This document shows, piece by piece, positions 30,725-38,258 of a stretch of 64,000 bases of DNA. How positions within the stretch are numbered: the stretch's first letter is position 1; each line of letters opens with the position of its first letter. The notes below the pieces were generated by a model, which was not told the origin of the DNA, ran no database searches, and saw only the letters and a program-made list of their open reading frames with translations. The stretch comes from Candidatus Galacturonatibacter soehngenii (GTDB lineage: Bacteria > Bacillota > Clostridia > Lachnospirales > Lachnospiraceae). The position numbers and the translations under genes were made by a program. The DNA is taken from the NCBI RefSeq assembly GCF_008830185.1, contig NZ_WAGX01000005.1, positions 1,178,001 to 1,242,000 of the forward strand. Reading direction: 5' to 3'.

Positions 30725-31741
30725 CTAATCTCTTTTAGGCATATTATCAGGCGTAATTAATTCTGTCTCACCTAAGTACTCTGGTTTCACCTGATCTACT
30801 TCTCCTCTAAGAATTAATTTACATGGTACCCAAAGGTCTGTCCACATGGCCTCATAATCTCCTAAAGATACAGCCCCTCTTACAATACTAGCATTTGTTT
30901 TTGAAGCACCAATATTAGCCAATACTTCGCCACTAATATCAGAACCAAAGGTTGCTTTATCTTCTACTGTTAAGCCACTAGACATAATATAGGCATTTAC
31001 ACCATTTGACATGCCTGAGTTGTAACAAAGGATAAGCTTAGTATCTGGATTTGTCTGAAACAGGTTTTCTGCTGCCTGTTGTGCGGCATCCAACGTATTA
31101 CTTTCTGGTTCCATATATGTAACTTTACATTTTGCATTCTTTGCAATTTCTTCTTTGATTCCTTCGGATCTCTCTGCTGCTTCTGGTGTTCCAGAATAAC
31201 CAAAAATTACGGTTTCAACTGTGCCGTCTTGTGCATCTGCAAATGTTTTGTCAATCCAATCAGATCCAAGTGTTGCGATTGCACTACCGATTTCTTTTTC
31301 ACTAGCAGAACCTACATATGTTGTTTCTCCACCCTCAATTTTTGTTGTAAATGCAACTATTTCAGTCCCTGATTCGATTGCCTTTTTTCCAACATCTTGA
31401 AGTCCTGTCGGATCAACTGCCATTACAAGAACCATTTTTGCCCCCATTGTAACAAAGTTTTCAATTTGCTCAATTTGAGTAGTTGCATCTCCATCTGCAG
31501 AAGCAACCTGACATTCATACCCCTCTGACTCAAATTTCTCTTTTACCATATTGGCCAATCCCTGCATAAAGTCATTTCCAGTATAGGAAATTGCAAATCC
31601 AACTAATTCTTTTTCAACCCCTGAACTAATTTCATTGCTGGAAGCCTCTGTTTCTTTTTTTGAGTCCTTCGTACTACATCCTGCAACCATCATCACTACC
31701 ATCGTTACACAAAGGAATACTCTTAACATTTTGTTTTTCAT
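30725..31741 (-). CDS. Sugar-binding lipoprotein (RbsB-like periplasmic binding protein)
   Basis: This 338-residue protein has a lipoprotein signal peptide with lipobox VAGC (Cys22) and a type-I periplasmic sugar-binding domain (about 45-338). It would be anchored outside the membrane and bind a sugar or glycoside. ATG 31741 has GGAG 7 nt upstream; the longer frame to 31798 starts inside the predicted promoter. No permease gene is adjacent. The ABC ATPase-permease at 14688-17148 lacks a binding protein and has an almost identical -35 region, so they may form one importer. It also follows a decayed ABC ATPase and a YesMN-type two-component system and may act as their sensor. Confidence 0.9.
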   Translation of the reverse strand: MKNKMLRVFLCVTMVVMMVAGCSTKDSKKETEASSNEISSGVEKELVGFAISYTGNDFMQGLANMVKEKFESEGYECQVASADGDATTQIEQIENFVTMGAKMVLVMAVDPTGLQDVGKKAIESGTEIVAFTTKIEGGETTYVGSASEKEIGSAIATLGSDWIDKTFADAQDGTVETVIFGYSGTPEAAERSEGIKEEIAKNAKCKVTYMEPESNTLDAAQQAAENLFQTNPDTKLILCYNSGMSNGVNAYIMSSGLTVEDKATFGSDISGEVLANIGASKTNASIVRGAVSLGDYEAMWTDLWVPCKLILRGEVDQVKPEYLGETELITPDNMPKRD

Positions 31742-31774
31742 ACCTTTTCTCCTTTTATATGAATTTGTATACAT

Positions 31775-31803
31775 ATTATAGGTTTTATCTTCTTTCATAA
31801 CAA
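31775..31803 (-). promoter_or_regulatory. Promoter of sugar-binding lipoprotein gene
   Basis: On the minus strand TTGTTA (31803-31798) and TATAAT (31780-31775) are spaced by 17 bp, within the 94-bp gap after the degenerate ATPase gene. The -35 region CATTGTTATG is identical to that at 17215-17224. Confidence 0.65.
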
Positions 31804-31835
31804 TGAGAGTATCTTTTGAAAAAGTGCAAATTTTT

Positions 31836-33281
31836 TCACTTATTTATATTTAACTCGATAAATCTGTCTTCATTTGTAATTATGATTCTATCACAGATTG
31901 GCTTTAAATCTGTTAGATAGGGAGAAGTAATAATTACACTACATCCTTGCTTTGCTAATTTTTCTATCGCATTATATATAATATTTTGCATTAATATATC
32001 TGCATTTGAACATGGTTCAATAAAAACAATAATCTGAGGTTTGAAAAGAACCCAACGAGTGAATAAGATACTTTTTCGAATGTAAGTGTCAAAGACTTTT
32101 ACCTTCTTATACTTATCTTTTTCTGGTACTCCAAGTTCCTCCATATATTCTTTGCATAAAAATTTCAAAACAGAATAGTCATTTAAAAAATGATACTTAC
32201 TTGTTTTTTTCATTACAGGTAAAAACAAATTATCCATAAAGCTCATATTATCAACTAAATTAACATGTGTCATACTTCTTGGTACATAACCAATATTATG
32301 TTTGATTGCATAATCAATATCTCTTGGAATATACAATTCTTCATTATAGTACAAATGGCCACGTTTTATTTCACACTCACCAACTAATGAAAGAGCAATT
32401 TCTTTATTTGCTTTATTCTCCAAATCATAGAAGCCAATCACTTCGCCTTTATGAATCTTTAGATTAACATTCTTAGCATTATCCCCGCAATAAAAGTTCT
32501 TAAACTCAAGTCGACATTCCTCTTTTTTGTGAGTAGATCTTTGTACCACTTTTGGGATATCATTTCCAAGAAGAAGTTGTGTTGCCAGATCCGAACGGTA
32601 ATCTTCTTGATAAAAGGTGCGTACATTCATTCCACGACGCATAATTACCACTTTGTCTGATATATTTATAATAAAGTTTTCATTATGACTTTCATAAAGA
32701 ATTGATATGTTATTATTTTTTAATTTCATAAGTAATTTTATCATCAACATAATTTCGTGATGACCATAAAATTGAAATATATCATCAATAATAATTAATT
32801 TTGCTTCATTTTCTACAGCTCTTAGTAATGCAACAACATGTCTTTGAAATTGGCTTAGCTCGTCCACTAGCATATTAGGCTTAATATCAGGGGCGTATTC
32901 ACTTAGTAAAAGTTTGGTTCTATAGATAATATTTCTATGTTGAATAAAAAAACCTCTTTTTTTCGTTCTTGATAATACAAAAATATTTTCAGCAACTGTC
33001 ATTTTTTCAACGAGTGTGCTTTTATGCCCAATGCATGCTAATCTTGGATCTGGATGAAAGGCTTTTCCTGCTTCAAATACCTTCCTATCCCATATTGTTC
33101 TACCAGAATTTAATACTACACTACCGTTAAAGTAATTCAACAGCAACGTTTTCCCTGCTCCTGACAAACCAATTAAATTAACAATCTCTCCTTCATTTAC
33201 ACTAAGATGAAAGTTGTCTAAAAGAAATGGTGGAGAATCACCTGCATATATATTTTCCATTCTTAGAATTTCTTTTTTCAT
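31836..33281 (-). CDS. Degenerate RbsA-like ABC ATPase, probably non-transport role
   Basis: This 481-residue protein has the tandem layout of RbsA/MglA. The first domain keeps a P-loop (GLSGAGKT, 38-45), but its signature reads LSQFQ (142-146) and Walker B ends DD (166-167) in place of DE. The second domain has lost the P-loop altogether (GFYDLENKANKE in place of GLVGAGRT) and has no recognisable signature. No permease is adjacent. It lies between the sensor kinase (14 bp upstream) and the sugar-binding lipoprotein. It may be a regulatory ATPase-like subunit linking the two, or simply decaying. The intact reading frame favours a retained function. Confidence 0.8.
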   Translation of the reverse strand: MKKEILRMENIYAGDSPPFLLDNFHLSVNEGEIVNLIGLSGAGKTLLLNYFNGSVVLNSGRTIWDRKVFEAGKAFHPDPRLACIGHKSTLVEKMTVAENIFVLSRTKKRGFFIQHRNIIYRTKLLLSEYAPDIKPNMLVDELSQFQRHVVALLRAVENEAKLIIIDDIFQFYGHHEIMLMIKLLMKLKNNNISILYESHNENFIINISDKVVIMRRGMNVRTFYQEDYRSDLATQLLLGNDIPKVVQRSTHKKEECRLEFKNFYCGDNAKNVNLKIHKGEVIGFYDLENKANKEIALSLVGECEIKRGHLYYNEELYIPRDIDYAIKHNIGYVPRSMTHVNLVDNMSFMDNLFLPVMKKTSKYHFLNDYSVLKFLCKEYMEELGVPEKDKYKKVKVFDTYIRKSILFTRWVLFKPQIIVFIEPCSNADILMQNIIYNAIEKLAKQGCSVIITSPYLTDLKPICDRIIITNEDRFIELNINK

Positions 33282-33295
33282 TCACTTATTCCACC

Positions 33296-34327
33296 CTAAT
33301 TCGCTTCCATCAATACCTTTGGAATTGTAATCTCAACCTCAGTTCCAACCATCCAAGTACTTGATATATTGATTCCATATTCCTTACCAAATAAAAGTTT
33401 TAAGCGATTATTTACATTTTCTAAGGCAATTCCATTTTGTTTTTTCTTTTTACTATAATTAAGAACAATTGCATGTTTTTTCAGACTCTGATTTATCTGC
33501 GTCAATGTTTCTTCATTCATTCCTATTCCATCGTCAGCAACACTCACAATCAAACGTTCCTCTGTCGTAACAATATGCAAGTCAATCGTTCCTTGTCCGA
33601 TTTTACCCTCAATGCCATGAAAAATAGCATTCTCTACAATTGGTTGTAACGTCATTTTTGGAATCATACAATTCTTATACTCTTTTGAATCATCGTGCAC
33701 ATAGATATGAAACGAAAATTTGTCCGCAAAACGATATTGTTGAATTTTAATATAGTTATATACGTTATCAATTTCTTCTGATAGTGGAACTTTATCATTA
33801 TCCTTTCCAATATTATAGCGAAAATATTTGGCCAGTGCTTCCGTCATATCTGCAATTTTATAATTATCATCGATGAGCGCTTGGCCTCGCACTACTTCCA
33901 AAGTGTTATACAAAAAATGAGGATTAATCTGACTTTGTAATTGTGCATACTCTGATTCTTGACGCAATACAATTTCTGCATGTTCCCTTTCTATGCTGCT
34001 TTTATACTTATCCAAAATACGAGTTAGACTATCTGTTAAAGAATCCTTATCCAACTTGTAATCAAATGACTCATCATTTAACGTTTCAATTGTATCTTCA
34101 AGTACTCGAATCGGTTTTATGACATACTGCAAAAATAACAGCGAGAGAACACCTAAAAAAATACATCCAAGCACTAATAGTATGGTATATCCACTTTGTG
34201 TTAACTTTTCATTTACAAAACAAATAGATAACACTACATTACTTACACTTACCGCGATGAGTCCAGCAAATGAAATTTTACTAAACAAAATTACTCTTCT
34301 TTGAAATCCACTGTACTTTTTCTTCAT
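33296..34327 (-). CDS. YesM-type sensor histidine kinase
   Basis: This 343-residue kinase has two membrane segments (about 12-37 and 47-69) with only about ten residues outside, so it has no extracellular sensory domain of its own. A HAMP-like region follows. The His_kinase (LytS/YesM) domain carries His137 in QINPHFLYNTLE, and the ATPase part has NAIFHG and DDGIGM. It is 12 bp from the response-regulator stop. The minimal sensor suggests that it detects a partner, plausibly the binding lipoprotein or the decayed ATPase encoded after it. It would phosphorylate the AraC-type response regulator. Confidence 0.92.
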   Translation of the reverse strand: MKKKYSGFQRRVILFSKISFAGLIAVSVSNVVLSICFVNEKLTQSGYTILLVLGCIFLGVLSLLFLQYVIKPIRVLEDTIETLNDESFDYKLDKDSLTDSLTRILDKYKSSIEREHAEIVLRQESEYAQLQSQINPHFLYNTLEVVRGQALIDDNYKIADMTEALAKYFRYNIGKDNDKVPLSEEIDNVYNYIKIQQYRFADKFSFHIYVHDDSKEYKNCMIPKMTLQPIVENAIFHGIEGKIGQGTIDLHIVTTEERLIVSVADDGIGMNEETLTQINQSLKKHAIVLNYSKKKKQNGIALENVNNRLKLLFGKEYGINISSTWMVGTEVEITIPKVLMEAN

Positions 34328-34339
34328 TCGTACCTCTTT

Positions 34340-35938
34340 TTACATATATAACTTTCTGTATACAGACGGCTTTAGGCCAACTACTTTTACAAATATTTTA
34401 CTAAAATATCTAGAATCCGAATACCCCGTTTGCTCTGCAATTTGTAGGATACTGTCATTGGTTGTTTTTAATAATTCCTTTGCCTTCTCCATTCTTAAAG
34501 ATATGAGATAGTCTGTAAAGCTGATTCCTAATTCCTTTTTGAAAATAGTACTTAAATAAGATGGACTTAAATTGGTAGCTTCTGCTACCTCCTCAAGCAT
34601 AAGCTGCTTTTGATAATTCTCTTGAATATATTGTTTGGCAAGTCGAACTGGTAGCTGGCTCTTGTTTTTTTTATCTTGTATTAATAACTCAATACATTCT
34701 GAAACTATTTTTCGGCACTCACGATTTAGCGCTTCTTCTTTCAGGCACATATCCATGGCAACTTCAAATTCTTCTTGAATTTTCTCTATTATCCTTTCAT
34801 CTGCGTTTATTTTGATTAACGCTTCTATAATTTGTTTTTCTATCATTTCACATAAATCAAATACAGAGACTGGTGAGTAAAAAGGAGTTTGCCTCAAAAG
34901 AATTGTTTTTTCTTCAATATATGAATGCAACGCTGGAAAATCCATAATTTCTACTAAATTTATAATTTTATTACTTTCTTTAAAAAAATTCTTTAATTCA
35001 ACTTTGTTATATGTCAAATCCTCATTATAAATGATTCTGTTTACTCCCTTTTTGATGCGGCATTTTACTGCTTCTGTCGCGCCTTTTACAGTCAGTTTAA
35101 CGCTTGAAATATTGTATACGATTTCACCTACTCCAATGGTAATTGTAAATAGATGAAATTTATTCATTTCATACATTAATTGATCTAGAATACGGTTGTA
35201 CATATCTTGTACTTTTTTCTTATCGGAAATATCAAAATTGATAACGGATACAATTCCACTTTTCATGGTGCTGTTGATATACTCATAACCACTCGTTTTT
35301 AAAATTCCATCTATTACATCTTCAACAATTGAAAGTAACCCCTTTAGTTCACCGATTCCTTGAATCGGAAAATCTACCTTTGCAAATATTGCCTGAAAAC
35401 AACTATCATTAAAATTATAATGATATTCCTCCTTTAATTCACGCTCATTTAGAACTTGACCATCAAAATTCATAATACTTGTGAGAAAATGCTTCTTCAT
35501 TGTTTTCCTGCTTGTATATATCTCATCTTTTAACTGTTTTTGAGCATCTGCTTTTTGCTTAAACAATTCTAACTTGTTAATAATTCTAACTAATGATTTT
35601 TCTAATTCAGTCTTGTTAATTGGTTTTAATAGGTAATGCTCTACTCCCATACTAAGTGCACGGTGTGCATATTCGAAATATTTATAGCCACTAATAATAA
35701 TAAATTCTGGTTTTTTTGAGAGTTCAAGTGATTTTTGCACTAGCACAAGCCCGTCATATCCAGGCATTCTAATATCACTAATTACAATATCAGGTTGGTG
35801 CTTTTCTATACTCTCAAAAGCATCCACAGAGTTATGTACCACATTAATCACTTCTAGATCCAAGGATTCCCAGTCAATTAATTTCTTTATCAACATACAT
35901 ACATTCACTTCATCATCTGCTATTAGTACTCGATACAA
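34340..35938 (-). CDS. YesN-type response regulator with AraC DNA-binding domain
   Basis: This 532-residue protein has a receiver domain (1-120) with phospho-acceptor Asp55 (ISDIRMPG) and a C-terminal AraC helix-turn-helix pair (about 430-530), with a long linker between. The start is a TTG at 35938: GGAAGGAGT lies 7 nt upstream, and a TATAAT at 35969-35964 would place transcription just ahead. The longer ATG frame starts upstream of that -10. It is the first gene of the operon with kinase, degenerate ATPase and probably the lipoprotein. It likely activates sugar-uptake genes nearby. Confidence 0.9.
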   Translation of the reverse strand: MYRVLIADDEVNVCMLIKKLIDWESLDLEVINVVHNSVDAFESIEKHQPDIVISDIRMPGYDGLVLVQKSLELSKKPEFIIISGYKYFEYAHRALSMGVEHYLLKPINKTELEKSLVRIINKLELFKQKADAQKQLKDEIYTSRKTMKKHFLTSIMNFDGQVLNERELKEEYHYNFNDSCFQAIFAKVDFPIQGIGELKGLLSIVEDVIDGILKTSGYEYINSTMKSGIVSVINFDISDKKKVQDMYNRILDQLMYEMNKFHLFTITIGVGEIVYNISSVKLTVKGATEAVKCRIKKGVNRIIYNEDLTYNKVELKNFFKESNKIINLVEIMDFPALHSYIEEKTILLRQTPFYSPVSVFDLCEMIEKQIIEALIKINADERIIEKIQEEFEVAMDMCLKEEALNRECRKIVSECIELLIQDKKNKSQLPVRLAKQYIQENYQKQLMLEEVAEATNLSPSYLSTIFKKELGISFTDYLISLRMEKAKELLKTTNDSILQIAEQTGYSDSRYFSKIFVKVVGLKPSVYRKLYM

Positions 35939-35963
35939 GGTATTACTCCTTCCATTTCTATTT

Positions 35964-35969
35964 ATTATA
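35964..35969 (-). promoter_or_regulatory. -10 element of two-component operon
   Basis: A minus-strand TATAAT lies 26 bp upstream of the TTG start of the response regulator. There is no good -35, suggesting activation. It decides the start, since the ATG at 35980 would lie upstream of it. Confidence 0.4.
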
Positions 35970-36006
35970 GTATAGCACATATATTAACCCATTTTTCCTA
36001 ATTTAT

Positions 36007-36036
36007 AAAAAGGAGAAGTAAAAACTTCCCCTTTTT
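36007..36036 (-). terminator. Terminator of dehydrogenase-isomerase operon
   Basis: AAAAAGG-A-GAAGT (36007-36019) pairs with ACTTC-C-CCTTTTT (36024-36036), with one mismatch. T runs flank it on both strands, so it can act in either direction; it lies 23 bp after the isomerase gene. Confidence 0.8.
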
Positions 36037-36058
36037 ATATAAGCTTATTTACAACACT

Positions 36059-36973
36059 TTATATTACAAATTGTTTTAGATATCTTTGACTTAAAAGCAA
36101 GGATTTTTGTACGCTCTCATCATTACCTTCAAATGCTTTGTCTTCGACTTCTATGCATGTATTACCTGTATACTTAATATCTGTTAATGCAGAAACATAT
36201 TTTCCCCAATCTACATCACCAAGCCCTGGTAATTTTGGTGACATATACTGTAGAGGTGTTCCCATAATCCCAACATCCGCTAGCTTATCTTGATATACCT
36301 TGATGTCTTTATAATGTACATGAAAAATTTTGTCACGAAATTCATAAATTGGTTTGATATAATCTATCTGCTGCCATACAAAATGAGATGGATCATAGTT
36401 TATACCAAAGTATTCACTATCTAATATCTCAAAGACTTTTCTCCAGTTTGCAGGTGTTGTCATGATATTTTGACCACCTGGCCATTCATCCTCTGTAAAT
36501 AACATTGGACAGTTCTCAATCGCGATTCTTACCTTTTGTTCTTTCGCATGATCTACTATGGAAGGCCAAATCTCTTTTACTAGCTCCAAATTTTCTGAAA
36601 CGGTTTTCTTAGGATCACGTCCTACAAATGTTGTAACCATGTTAATGCCAAGTTTTGCTGAAGCATCAATTAGCTTATGCAAATGCTCGATATAAACCGC
36701 TCTTTTTTCTAAATCTGGATCCATTGTGTTTGGATAATACGCCAAGGAAGATATTTCTACGTTTTTGTCTTTACAATATTTTTTTATATACGCTACTTTT
36801 TCATCATCTAAATTCGAGACATCAATATGACTTACTCCCGCATATCTTCTTTCTGCCTTCCCTTTTGGCCAACATGCTACTTCTACACATTCAAAGCCAT
36901 GTTTTGACGCAAAATCAATCATTTCTTCAAATGTATAACTATCTAATATTGCACTAACAAATCCTAGTTTCAT
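36059..36973 (-). CDS. Sugar phosphate isomerase/epimerase family TIM barrel
   Basis: This 304-residue xylose-isomerase-like barrel has the expected metal site: Glu153 (AIENCP), Asp194 (NYDPSHF), His220 (FHVHYKD) and Glu275 (CIEVED). Such enzymes epimerise or hydrolyse keto-sugars. Directly upstream (10 bp) is a Gfo/Idh/MocA dehydrogenase. The same pairing occurs in the E. coli ycjS-ycjR genes and in C-glycoside pathways, where the sugar is first oxidised at C3. It could process the 3-keto sugar or 1,5-anhydro-ketose released by the deglycosidase. The exact reaction is not predictable. Confidence 0.87.
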   Translation of the reverse strand: MKLGFVSAILDSYTFEEMIDFASKHGFECVEVACWPKGKAERRYAGVSHIDVSNLDDEKVAYIKKYCKDKNVEISSLAYYPNTMDPDLEKRAVYIEHLHKLIDASAKLGINMVTTFVGRDPKKTVSENLELVKEIWPSIVDHAKEQKVRIAIENCPMLFTEDEWPGGQNIMTTPANWRKVFEILDSEYFGINYDPSHFVWQQIDYIKPIYEFRDKIFHVHYKDIKVYQDKLADVGIMGTPLQYMSPKLPGLGDVDWGKYVSALTDIKYTGNTCIEVEDKAFEGNDESVQKSLLLSQRYLKQFVI

Positions 36974-36982
36974 TTAAACCTC

Positions 36983-38086
36983 CTAAAAAATAATCTCTTT
37001 ACCACTTTGAGCAGACTTATAGATTGCATCTAAAATCTTTGTTACTATAAATGCTTGCTCTGGTTTTACAACTGGTTGTGTATCATTTATAATGGCTTCT
37101 AACCATTGTGTACATTCAACATCCTCTTCCTTATCTGATTTTCCTTCAAAAAATGCAATCGTTCCACCAGGTGAAAGGGTTTCTTCTGTCAATTTACCGT
37201 ATGATGTTTTATTAAAGATTAGTTCATGACCCTCTTGGCTCATTCCGCCAGTCACTTCTGCACCTGCTTTTGTTCCGCATAAAGTAGTACAAGCTTCTCT
37301 TGATTCTTTCATATTAATTGCCCATGAAGATTCTAAGAAAATGGTTGCTCCATTTGACATTTTTATATATCCAAAAGCAGAATCTTCTACCTCATATGTC
37401 TTTGGATCCCAGGCTCCAAACATATTTCCTTTTGTTGCCTCTTCTAAATGTCCTAACTTTTCAAATACAGATCCAGTTACAGATACTGGTTCATAGTTAT
37501 CCATCATCCATAATGTGATATCGAGTGCATGCGTTCCAATATCAATCAGTGGGCCTCCTCCTTGTTTTGACTTATCAGGGAATACACCCCAAGTAGGAAC
37601 CGCTCTTCTTCTTATCGCATGTGCCTTTGCAAAATAAATCTCACCAAGTTCTCCAGCTTCACATGCTTCATGAAGTGTTAAGATTTCTGGACGGAATCTA
37701 TTTTGATACCCAATCGTAAATTTTTTACCTGATTTTTTCCAAGCATCCATCATAGCCTGTGCTGCCTCGGTATTATGTGCCATAGGTTTTTCACACATAA
37801 CATGTTTACCAGCTTCAAATGCCGCTACTGTAATTGGACTATGTGAAACATTTGGAGTCAATACATGTACCAAATCAATTGTTTTATCTTTTAATAATTC
37901 GTTATAATCTTCGTATACCTTTGCACCCTCAACACCATATTTTTCTGCTGCCTTTTTGGCTCTTTCGATATCAACATCACAAAAAGCCACCAACTCTACT
38001 TTATCTTCTTGTCTGGATAATGCTGGTAAATGTTTTTGATTTGCAATTCCACCACATCCAATAATTCCTACTTTTATTTTGCTCAT
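36983..38086 (-). CDS. Gfo/Idh/MocA-family oxidoreductase, probable glycoside/sugar dehydrogenase
   Basis: This 367-residue protein has an N-terminal nucleotide-binding motif GIIGCGGIA (8-16), the EKP motif with Lys100 and the GGGPLIDIGTHALDI block containing Asp182 and His186, the catalytic set of the family. AGGAGG lies 8 nt before the ATG. It forms a two-gene operon with the TIM-barrel isomerase and follows the third AraC-GH39 gene behind a terminator. It differs from the dehydrogenase at 10811, so the island encodes two such activities. A 3-OH oxidation of a glucoside is likely, by analogy with YcjS and DgpA. Confidence 0.9.
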   Translation of the reverse strand: MSKIKVGIIGCGGIANQKHLPALSRQEDKVELVAFCDVDIERAKKAAEKYGVEGAKVYEDYNELLKDKTIDLVHVLTPNVSHSPITVAAFEAGKHVMCEKPMAHNTEAAQAMMDAWKKSGKKFTIGYQNRFRPEILTLHEACEAGELGEIYFAKAHAIRRRAVPTWGVFPDKSKQGGGPLIDIGTHALDITLWMMDNYEPVSVTGSVFEKLGHLEEATKGNMFGAWDPKTYEVEDSAFGYIKMSNGATIFLESSWAINMKESREACTTLCGTKAGAEVTGGMSQEGHELIFNKTSYGKLTEETLSPGGTIAFFEGKSDKEEDVECTQWLEAIINDTQPVVKPEQAFIVTKILDAIYKSAQSGKEIIF

Positions 38087-38219
38087 CTTGTATACCTCCT
38101 ACTTTTCCTATATCATCATGTATCTAAATTATATAATTAGAGGATACCTTCTAGCGTTCATTTTTTTATTCAGAACTTCTTTTTCTTTTTGCCTTATCTT
38201 TAGGTTTTTGCTTTTTTTA

Positions 38220-38258
38220 AAAAACAAGAGCAAAAAAGATGTGTTCTTTTTTGCTCTT
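38220..38258 (-). terminator. Terminator of third AraC-GH39 gene
   Basis: AAGAGCAAAAAAGA (38226-38239) pairs perfectly with TCTTTTTTGCTCTT (38245-38258). On the minus strand it is followed by GTTTTTT. Its upper arm reaches the stop codon of the regulator. Confidence 0.85.

Noticed and set aside
35939-35980. ATG start for the AraC-type response regulator
   Set aside because: It lies upstream of the -10 element and adds 14 unrelated residues; TTG 35938 has AAGGAG at the right distance.
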